A stretch of DNA of 14,778 bases from positions 1 to 14,778 of the forward strand of contig JBFIBB010000057.1 in NCBI GenBank assembly GCA_041582695.1, read 5' to 3'. The stretch is from JAWKWH01 sp041582695 (GTDB taxonomy: Bacteria; Pseudomonadota; Alphaproteobacteria; Rhizobiales; Rhizobiaceae). The position numbers were made by a program, and so were the translations under genes. This document shows, in pieces, positions 8,023-13,502 of this stretch (position 1 is its first letter; every line of letters starts with the position of its first letter). The notes beneath the pieces were generated by a model. The model saw only the letters and a program-made list of their open reading frames with translations, was not told where the DNA came from and ran no database searches.

Positions 8023-8038
8023 TTGCATAATAATGCAT
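8023..8038. promoter_or_regulatory. TGCA-N6-TGCA operator candidate upstream of boxC
   Basis: TTGCATAATAATGCAT has two TGCA cores whose starts are exactly 10 bp apart, so they lie on one face of the helix. It matches the element at 11309-11324 at 14 of 16 positions. It lies 39-54 bp upstream of the boxC GTG, immediately upstream of a possible minus-strand -10 (GATAAT, 8013-8008), so a bound repressor would block the box promoter. BoxR is the obvious candidate ligand, since TGCA repeats are reported in BzdR/BoxR operators (recalled, not checked). Confidence 0.6.
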
Positions 8039-8109
8039 GACCAATCGGCTGTAAACCCGATACTCGCTAAAAGCCAGTAATTTCGTCGATTCTTTCAGGG
8101 CGCGTCTTA

Positions 8110-8121
8110 GCATTATAATGC
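8110..8121. promoter_or_regulatory. perfect palindrome GCATTATAATGC, second operator/promoter candidate upstream of boxC
   Basis: The 12-bp palindrome GCATTATAATGC contains a TATAAT hexamer on each strand and overlaps a TGCA core (8119-8122). The nonamer TATAATGCA (8114-8122) recurs at 11296-11304 in the other regulatory gap. Its position 126-137 bp upstream of boxC would suit an upstream promoter overlapped by an operator. No strong -35 hexamer is visible on either strand. Confidence 0.45.
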
Positions 8122-8223
8122 AATCTCGCAAATTTCCTTCTTCTCTTGCCGGCTTGGCCAGTGCCGTTCGGCCAGCTCGATCGGGTTTCCGGAGCGCCAC
8201 AAAGGCGCGCCCGGCGCCTCCTC

Positions 8224-8279
8224 CGACGTGAGGACACGGGTTCGATCCCCGGCTACCGTGGTCCCCCGGGAGCACGTCG
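8224..8279. repeat. nested inverted repeats with a T-arm-like core
   Basis: The outer arms CGACGTG (8224-8230) and CACGTCG (8273-8279) are perfect complements. Inside them CACGG (8235-8239) pairs with CCGTG (8256-8260), around a core GGGTTCGATCCCC that resembles a tRNA T-arm. No matching acceptor, D or anticodon arms are present, so this is not a tRNA gene. It lies 77-132 bp past the hydrolase stop. It could be a transcript-end structure, a tRNA-derived remnant or an old attachment site. Confidence 0.4.
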
Positions 8280-8355
8280 TGAAAGCCGCGAATGAGCGGC
8301 CGATGACCCATCATCCGCGCCGGTCGCCCCGCAGCCGTTCACATGGCTTGCAGTT

Positions 8356-9180
8356 TCACGCGACTTCCACCATCGCTGTCTCAATCCGAGTCAGGCGCCG
8401 GGTGAACTCGGATATGGCGGTCAGCGTAGCTTCCGCTTTGTCCTGGTGCAGCGAATGCCGGCAGTCGTCGAGGATGACGGCATCGACCGGCGCGTAGCTG
8501 CGGCTCTCGATTTCGTGCACCTGGGCAATCGTTCCGTACTGGTCGTTGCGACCTTGAATCACCAGGGCAGGAATCCTGAGATAGTCGATTACGTCGGCAA
8601 CATTCCAGCTACGAAATTCCGGGTTGAGCCAGACATCGTTCCAACCGCGGAATGTTGCCTCTGGATCGCGGTGGTATTGGGACATGCGCTCCTTCAAGCC
8701 GCCTGTCTCGAAAGCCTCGCGCGCCCTTGCGATCTCGGCCAGCCCCATGGGTTCGGTGAAGAAATGCGGCGCCATCAGGATAAGGCCACGCACACGGAAA
8801 TCCTCGATCCGCCCGGCATACTCGGCCGCAATGGTCGCGCCATCCGAATGACCGAGGAGAATGATCCTCCGGTCGCCGATTGCGTTCAGAACATCCGGCA
8901 GAACCTCAACCGCCTCGCGCGTCATGTAGTCGACGGGGCGCGGCAATTTGGCCGGGTCGGACTGGCCGTATCCCGCGCGCGAAAACGCAAAGACAGGCAG
9001 GCCCGTCGCCTTCGCGATCCGATCAGGGAAGTCGCGCCATAGCGCAAGACATCCGAGCCCCTCGTGCAGCATGACGATCACCGGCGCATTTCCACCCGGC
9101 GCAGGTCCGGCTACAGCCCATTCCAGTCGCTTGCCCCCCGCGACAATCGTTCCCTTGCCAGCGTTCCAGTCAATCAACAT
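8356..9180 (-). CDS. alpha/beta-hydrolase-fold protein coupled to benzoate-CoA ligase
   Basis: This 274-residue alpha/beta hydrolase has an apparent complete catalytic triad: S112 in the nucleophile elbow GHSDGA, D213 in QGRNDQYG and H242 in DDCRHSLHQ. The oxyanion region is HEGLGCLALW (39-48). No signal peptide is seen, so it is cytoplasmic. The ATG at 9180 overlaps the ligase stop (TGATG), indicating translational coupling; an upstream in-frame start at 9273 lies inside the ligase gene and is rejected. Hydrolases of this kind recur in aerobic benzoyl-CoA clusters, but I know of no proven substrate. Possibilities are an ester or thioester of an aromatic acid, or a lactone formed from a ring-cleavage product. 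Confidence 0.88.
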   Translation of the reverse strand: MLIDWNAGKGTIVAGGKRLEWAVAGPAPGGNAPVIVMLHEGLGCLALWRDFPDRIAKATGLPVFAFSRAGYGQSDPAKLPRPVDYMTREAVEVLPDVLNAIGDRRIILLGHSDGATIAAEYAGRIEDFRVRGLILMAPHFFTEPMGLAEIARAREAFETGGLKERMSQYHRDPEATFRGWNDVWLNPEFRSWNVADVIDYLRIPALVIQGRNDQYGTIAQVHEIESRSYAPVDAVILDDCRHSLHQDKAEATLTAISEFTRRLTRIETAMVEVA

Positions 9181-10712
9181 CACGCATCGCCCCGCAGTTT
9201 GAAACGCTGTATCTTTCCGGTCGCGGTCTTCGGCAGGTCTTCGACGATTTCCACCCAACGCGGATACTTCCACATGCCGATCTTCGCCTTGACGAATTCC
9301 TTCAGGCTTTCGACATCGACCTCATCCGCCCCCCGCTTGAGGACGATGTAGGCAGCCGGCTTGATCAGGTCCTTGTCATCCGCCCGGCCGACCACGGCGG
9401 CTTCCAGGATCGAAGGGTGTTCGATCAGCGTCTGCTCGATCTCGAACGGGCTGACCCAGATGCCCGAGACCTTGAACATGTCATCTGTGCGGCCGCAGTA
9501 GACGAACCTGCCATTTTCCGTGCGCTCGTACTTGTCGCCGGTACGGGTCCAGTGGCCGGCGAAAGTCGCCATCGATTTGTGCCGCCGGTTCCAGTAGCCG
9601 TCGGCGCTCGAGGGGCCGCGCACCAGAAGCTCGCCTACCTCGTCGTCGCCCACCGCCTCGTCATGTTCGTCAACGAGCCGCACCTCGTAGCCCGGAACTG
9701 GAACCCCGGACGTGCCATAGATGACGTCTCCCGGCCGGTTCGACAGGAAGATGTGAAGCATCTCGGTCGAGCCGACCCCGTCAATGATTTCGGCGCCCCA
9801 GAGTTTCTCGAAACGTTCGCCGATCTCGCGCGGCAGGGCCTCGCCGGCAGAAGCGCACAGCCGGATGCTGTGATCGGGCATGGCGCCGGCATTCTGCTGC
9901 GCCTCCACGAGTGCCGCATAGAGCGTCGGGACACCGTAAAACAGCGTTGGCTTCTCATCCCTCATGATCGCGAGCACGGCGTCCGGCGTCGGGCGACCCG
10001 CGAGCAGCAGCGTCGTCGCGCCCACCGACATCGGAAACGACATGGCGTTGCCAAGACCGTAGGCGAAAAACATCTTGGCCGCCGAATATACCGTATCATC
10101 CTCGCGGATCCCGAGAACCTGTGCGCCGTAGCAGTCGGCAGTGGCCTTGAGACTGGAGTGCACGTGGCGCACACCCTTTGGCGTACCCGTCGAACCGGAG
10201 GAGTACAGCCAGAAGGCCAACTCGCTTTCGCTCGCTTCGACGGCTTCCTGCGATGGCGCGCCCTGGACAAAAGTGTCGTAGCTCTCGGTCCCGTGAGGGG
10301 CCTCGCCGATTACCACCACCGCCCTCAGATGGCGATCGCCTTCGATGGCAGGTTTGACCACGTCCCAGAGGCCTTCGGTAACGATCAGGATCGAAGCTCG
10401 CGAATCTGAAAGAATGTTTTCATAGACGGCCGAAGACAAAAGCGTGTTCAACGGCACCGGAATGGCCCCGGCTTTCAGCGCACCCCAGAAGATGACCGGA
10501 AACTCGATCTGATCCCTGACGACCATCGCGACACGCTCCTCGCGCCGCACACCATGGCGATAGAGCGCCCCGGCGAAGCGGGCGGATTGTTCGGCCAGTT
10601 CGCCATAGGTCAGCGTCCGCCTGGCTCCATCGATCTCGCGGAACGCACTTTTGTTGCCTCGGCCTTCGCCGACGTGCCGGTCCACAAAATAGAGGGCAGC
10701 GTTCTCGTTCAT
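9180..10712 (-). CDS. bclA: benzoate-CoA ligase (AMP-forming)
   Basis: This 510-residue ANL-superfamily ligase activates benzoate with ATP and CoA to benzoyl-CoA, the entry step of the pathway. Motifs are the P-loop YSSGSTGTPKG (170-180), AKMFFAYGLGN (212-222) and GSTEMLHIFLSN, the latter two typical of benzoate-CoA ligases (BadA/BclA group). TGDKY and the C-terminal PKTATGKIQRFKLR follow, with the adenylation lysine at K500. Length is near the usual 510-530. The ATG at 10712 is preceded by GGAGGAG about six bases upstream. It lies 60 bp after the DUF4863 gene, and its stop overlaps the hydrolase start, giving a three-gene unit. A 2- or 4-substituted benzoate could also be accepted; the sequence alone does not decide this. 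Confidence 0.94.
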   Translation of the reverse strand: MNENAALYFVDRHVGEGRGNKSAFREIDGARRTLTYGELAEQSARFAGALYRHGVRREERVAMVVRDQIEFPVIFWGALKAGAIPVPLNTLLSSAVYENILSDSRASILIVTEGLWDVVKPAIEGDRHLRAVVVIGEAPHGTESYDTFVQGAPSQEAVEASESELAFWLYSSGSTGTPKGVRHVHSSLKATADCYGAQVLGIREDDTVYSAAKMFFAYGLGNAMSFPMSVGATTLLLAGRPTPDAVLAIMRDEKPTLFYGVPTLYAALVEAQQNAGAMPDHSIRLCASAGEALPREIGERFEKLWGAEIIDGVGSTEMLHIFLSNRPGDVIYGTSGVPVPGYEVRLVDEHDEAVGDDEVGELLVRGPSSADGYWNRRHKSMATFAGHWTRTGDKYERTENGRFVYCGRTDDMFKVSGIWVSPFEIEQTLIEHPSILEAAVVGRADDKDLIKPAAYIVLKRGADEVDVESLKEFVKAKIGMWKYPRWVEIVEDLPKTATGKIQRFKLRGDA

Positions 10713-10772
10713 CGAATATCTCCTCCCAGAGCTACGCGCGGCGCGTGCCTGCCGCAGTAGAAAAAATTCAGG

Positions 10773-11240
10773 TCAGCTACCCGTGAACTCTATCGCGCCA
10801 TGAGGCAGCAGGTAGAGTACGTATGCATCCCCACCGGTGACGGTCGGGTGATGGTCCGTGCCGGGTCCATAGACATACCAGCCTTCCGCGAAAGCGTCGA
10901 AGCGTGGCTTGCCATCGATCGCTATTACTGCACCGATTTCGCCGTTCGGATGTACGTGATGCGGGCCGCGAACGTCTTTCATTCGAACCACATCGACGCT
11001 GAATTCACCGGCCGCGCCACCGGGCTTTACCGCCCGCCCGAAACGAATGCCGCCGGCTTCCCGGGACATCAGCCAGCCGGTGCGTTCGCCTTCCGCGCAT
11101 AGTTCGCGGAGCTCGGCAAACATCGCTCCCTCCCTTGGCCAGCATCTGTTCAAATATCCGGCAAGCGCGGAGTCCAGCGGTTTTCCGGCAATCCCGGCAG
11201 CTATCTCTCCAACAAGCGCTTCAAACCGATCCTGCGACAC
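10773..11240 (-). CDS. DUF4863/PnbB-family cupin-like protein
   Basis: This 155-residue protein resembles the DUF4863 family, which I recall includes p-hydroxylaminobenzoate lyase PnbB and is common beside benzoate-CoA ligase and box genes. An N-terminal helical part (about 1-60) precedes a cupin-like part. HVHPNGE (95-101) fits cupin motif 1 (HxHx3E), and GPGTDHHPTV (125-134) fits motif 2, giving likely metal ligands H95, H97, E101 and H130 or H131. The GTG start at 11240 has GGGAGG about eight bases upstream. It is the first gene of the ligase-hydrolase unit and is divergent from the TRAP operon. Its role in benzoate breakdown is unknown; a metal-dependent lyase, isomerase or detoxifying activity on an aromatic intermediate is conjecture. 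Confidence 0.78.
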   Translation of the reverse strand: MSQDRFEALVGEIAAGIAGKPLDSALAGYLNRCWPREGAMFAELRELCAEGERTGWLMSREAGGIRFGRAVKPGGAAGEFSVDVVRMKDVRGPHHVHPNGEIGAVIAIDGKPRFDAFAEGWYVYGPGTDHHPTVTGGDAYVLYLLPHGAIEFTGS

Positions 11241-11796
11241 TCCGGCTTCCTCCCATTGGTTGAATATAGCACAATCAGCATCAAAAAATAGTACCTATAA
11301 TGCATCTATTGCGTAATAATGCAACATTTAGCTTTACAATTTGCTTTTTTTTGCATAATCGGATTCCGTCGAAGGCACAAAGGCGTCGGGATAACATGGG
11401 GGAGGACAATTTTTTGAGACCAGTTTCTGGCCTGCCGATCTAACCATCCTGCGGCGCATCTGTGCCGCGATGTGGGAGAGCTTGGCCAGTCTCGTCCGTA
11501 GCGATTGATGCGTCAGATGATTTGGCTCTTGTCGAGCCGTTCTTTCGCTTGTCCGCTGTAACGGCTGGTCGCCAATTGGATTGGGAAATGGGAGGTGCCA
11601 ATATTTTCGTGAATCATGACTCTGCGCTTGCAATCGCGGTTCAGGCAGTCAAGAAACCCGTTGGCTGAAGCAGGAAGCTAAACGCATGGCCTTTCTGGTT
11701 GGCAGGCATGCGCGGCCTCCGGGGGACAACGCTCAATTACCATTCGCGGGGAGGAACGAAATCCCGTCCCCGAACCTGGTCAAAGGGAGGAAAGCA
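11241..11796. other. 556-bp divergent intergenic region (DUF4863 gene / dctP)
   Basis: The first 115 bp are AT-rich and contain the operator-like elements at 11296-11324 and another TGCA (11352-11355) after a T8 run. The rest is GC-richer and has no convincing gene. The longest plus-strand frame (ATG 11462 to 11668, 68 codons) has no ribosome-binding site and no recognisable family; it may be a fragment of a lost gene. A short dyad, CGGGGA (11747-11752) and TCCCCG (11767-11772), lies just ahead of the dctP ribosome-binding site. The long distance from the operators to dctP means either a leader of about 450 nt or a separate unseen promoter. Confidence 0.55.
11296..11324. promoter_or_regulatory. 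triple TGCA/TGCG operator candidate in the divergent region
   Basis: TATAATGCA (11296-11304) is followed by TTGCGTAATAATGCAA (11309-11324). TGCR cores start at 11301, 11310 and 11320, that is every 9-10 bp. Both elements recur upstream of boxC: TATAATGCA exactly at 8114-8122 and the 16-mer at 14/16 positions at 8023-8038. The block lies 56-84 bp upstream of the DUF4863 GTG, so it most likely controls the DUF4863-ligase-hydrolase transcript, and possibly the TRAP operon. Confidence 0.6.
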
Positions 11797-12849
11797 ATGA
11801 CCAATTTGAAATCTACACTGCGCGCGCTGTCGGGGGCCGCCGCCTTGGCGCTTACCATGTCCGGGGCGCTCGCCCAGGAAGTAACGCTCAAGCTGCATCA
11901 TTTTCTTCCGGCTCAGGCAAACGTTCCAAAGCTGGTGCTCGATGTCTGGGCCGACAAGGTGGAAGCGCAGTCTGAGGGCCGTATCAAGGTCGAACGCTAC
12001 GCCACGATGGCGCTTGGCGGCACACCGCCCGAACTGTTCGATCAGGCGGTCGATGGCGTGGCTGACATCGTCTGGACCGTGGTTGGCTATACGCCGGGAC
12101 GGTTCCCTTCAACAGAAGTCTTTGAGCTGCCGTTCATGGTTGCCGACGCCCGCGCAGCGTCATGCGCCTACTGGAAAATGTACGAAAAGGACATGCAGAA
12201 GGAGTTTTCCGATGTCCGCATCCTCGGCACCTGGGTGCACGGTCCGGGCCTGTTCCATACCTCCGATCCGGTGGAAGTACCGGCCGATCTGAAAGGTATG
12301 AAGATTCGTGGCGGGTCGCGCATGGTGAACCAGCTTCTCGAACTGACTGGCGCGACCCCGGTCGGCATGCCGGTTCCAGCCGTTTCTGAGGGTCTTTCCA
12401 AAGGCGTGATCGACGGAACGACCATCCCGTGGGAGGTGACGACCGCGCTGAAAGTGCCGGAACTGGTGACAAACCACACCGAGTTCGAGGGGCCGGCCCT
12501 TTACACGCTGACCTTTGTTCTTGCGATGAACAAGGAAGCCTACGGTAAACTGCCGGACGATCTGAAAGCGGTTGTTGACGCGAATTCGGGCCTGCAGTTC
12601 TCGATTTTTGCCGGTGGCGTTCAGTCCGACGCCGACGGTCCCGCCCGCCAGATTGCCGAAGACCTCGGAAACAACATCATCACCATAGACGAGGCTACGG
12701 CCAAGTCTGACTGGCTGCCGATCGTGGAGCCGATCTACGAGGACTGGGTGGCAAACTTGAGCGGCCGTGGTATCGACGGGCAGGCGCTCATCGACGAGGC
12801 GCGGAGCCTGATGGGCGGCGAGTGCAAAGGCGCGAAAGCCGACTATTAA
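11797..12849 (+). CDS. dctP: TRAP transporter periplasmic substrate-binding protein (DctP family)
   Basis: This 350-residue protein has a Sec signal peptide (MTNLKSTLRALSGAAALALT, then MSGALA) with likely cleavage after A26, before QEVTLKLHHF. The mature part shows DctP features: the early LKLHHFLPAQ strand, ELPFMV (110-114 region), DLKGMKIRGGSR with the conserved substrate-carboxylate arginine at R171, and GVIDGTTIPWEV in the hinge region. It binds an organic acid in the periplasm and delivers it to DctQM. The ATG at 11797 has GGGAGG six bases upstream; an in-frame ATG at 11686 lacks this and would bury the signal peptide. Two cysteines (C123, C343) could form a disulfide. Beside a benzoate cluster, an aromatic carboxylate ligand is a reasonable inference, but the sequence does not prove it. 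Confidence 0.93.
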   Translation: MTNLKSTLRALSGAAALALTMSGALAQEVTLKLHHFLPAQANVPKLVLDVWADKVEAQSEGRIKVERYATMALGGTPPELFDQAVDGVADIVWTVVGYTPGRFPSTEVFELPFMVADARAASCAYWKMYEKDMQKEFSDVRILGTWVHGPGLFHTSDPVEVPADLKGMKIRGGSRMVNQLLELTGATPVGMPVPAVSEGLSKGVIDGTTIPWEVTTALKVPELVTNHTEFEGPALYTLTFVLAMNKEAYGKLPDDLKAVVDANSGLQFSIFAGGVQSDADGPARQIAEDLGNNIITIDEATAKSDWLPIVEPIYEDWVANLSGRGIDGQALIDEARSLMGGECKGAKADY

Positions 12850-12858
12850 CAGACGATT

Positions 12859-12887
12859 AAGCCGGCCGGGACATGACCGGCCGGCTT
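12859..12887 (+). other. strong intra-operon hairpin between dctP and dctQ
   Basis: AAGCCGGCCGG (12859-12869) and CCGGCCGGCTT (12877-12887) form a perfect 11-bp stem with a 7-nt loop, starting 9 bases after the dctP stop. The stem is GC-rich but followed by GCTGCC, with no T-run. It is likely a 3'-stabilising or partial-termination element that lets the binding protein be made in excess over the membrane subunits, as is common in TRAP and ABC operons. Confidence 0.7.
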
Positions 12888-12917
12888 GCTGCCTGAAATC
12901 CGGCAGTGGAGGCGAAC

Positions 12918-13502
12918 ATGTATCCGTTTTTCTTCCGGCTATCGCGGATAATTGCCTATCTCGGCGGGCTAATGCTCGCGCTGCTGATCGTTTTGACCTG
13001 TATCTCGATCCTGGGCCGAAGCCTGAACGGATTTCTGCACTCGGATATCGCAATGTCGCTCGCGCCCGGCATTGCGCGTTGGCTTATCAACGCCGGCGTC
13101 GGACCCATCAACGGCGACTACGAACTGGTAGAAGCCGGTATCGCCTTTTCAATCTTCGCGTTTCTTCCGTTGTGCCAGATCTCCGGCGGCCACGCATCCG
13201 TCGACGTTTTCGCGGCCAACTTCCCCCCGGGCGTAAACAGGCTGCTGCAAGCGGTTATCGATGTGCTCTTCGCTCTCGTACTGGTGCTGATCGTGGTGCA
13301 ACTCTATCTCGGCATGGATAGCAAGCTGCGCGCGCAACAGACTTCGCTGCTGCTCGAATTCCCGGTCTGGTGGGGCTATGCCATATGCCTGATCGGAGCC
13401 GGCGTGGCAGCCCTGGTCGGCATCTATATCGCAGTAATGCGGCTGGCTGAACTGGTACGCGGCCGCGATCTTCTTCCTCACGGTTCGGGAGCTGAGCATT
13501 GA
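12918..13502 (+). CDS. dctQ: TRAP transporter small membrane subunit (DctQ family)
   Basis: This 194-residue protein shows four hydrophobic segments (about residues 10-32, 70-90, 106-130 and 150-175), the usual DctQ topology. IEAGIAF-type sequence appears as LVEAGIAFSIFAFLPLCQIS and is followed by GGHASVDVFAANFP, resembling the DctQ loop GHxxVD. It pairs with DctM in the inner membrane and couples the binding protein to Na+-driven import. The ATG at 12918 has GGAGG five bases upstream; a GTG at 12906 is in frame but overlaps that site. It starts 68 bp after dctP, downstream of the hairpin, and its stop overlaps the dctM start. It is slightly longer than many DctQ proteins because of the loop between the first two segments. 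Confidence 0.9.
   Translation: MYPFFFRLSRIIAYLGGLMLALLIVLTCISILGRSLNGFLHSDIAMSLAPGIARWLINAGVGPINGDYELVEAGIAFSIFAFLPLCQISGGHASVDVFAANFPPGVNRLLQAVIDVLFALVLVLIVVQLYLGMDSKLRAQQTSLLLEFPVWWGYAICLIGAGVAALVGIYIAVMRLAELVRGRDLLPHGSGAEH

Larger units (their letters stand above)
7985..8355. other. 371-bp intergenic regulatory region upstream of boxC
   Basis: No convincing gene lies here. A 101-codon minus-strand frame (8314-8009) has low-complexity, non-protein-like content. The boxC-proximal third is AT-rich and holds two TGCA-type elements (8023-8038, 8110-8121). Minus-strand -10 candidates are GATAAT (8013-8008) and TATAAT (8117-8112, inside the palindrome). The hydrolase-proximal third holds nested inverted repeats (8224-8279) with a tRNA T-arm-like core. 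The gap separates the DUF4863-ligase-hydrolase unit from boxCBA and implies that the box operon has its own promoter. Confidence 0.6.

Noticed and set aside
8230..8262. Possible tRNA gene suggested by GGGTTCGATCCCC
   Set aside because: No acceptor, D or anticodon arms fit upstream, and the 3' flank does not give a matching acceptor strand or CCA. It is listed only as a structured repeat.
8009..8314. Minus-strand 101-codon frame in the boxC upstream gap
   Set aside because: It contains SRGSNPCP-like residues that arise from translating antisense T-arm sequence, crosses the operator elements, and has no ribosome-binding site or family.
9181..9273. N-terminal extension of the alpha/beta hydrolase to 9273
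   Set aside because: It would lie wholly inside the ligase gene and lacks a ribosome-binding site; the overlapping TGATG start at 9180 gives the normal family N-terminus.
11331..11352. T8 run after a short AGC/GCT dyad, considered as an intrinsic terminator
   Set aside because: The stem is only three base pairs with an AT-rich loop, and no plus-strand gene ends upstream of it.
11334..11633. Minus-strand 99-codon frame in the divergent region, considered as a transposase remnant
   Set aside because: No DDE-type or other transposase motif, no terminal inverted repeats and no target duplication can be seen.
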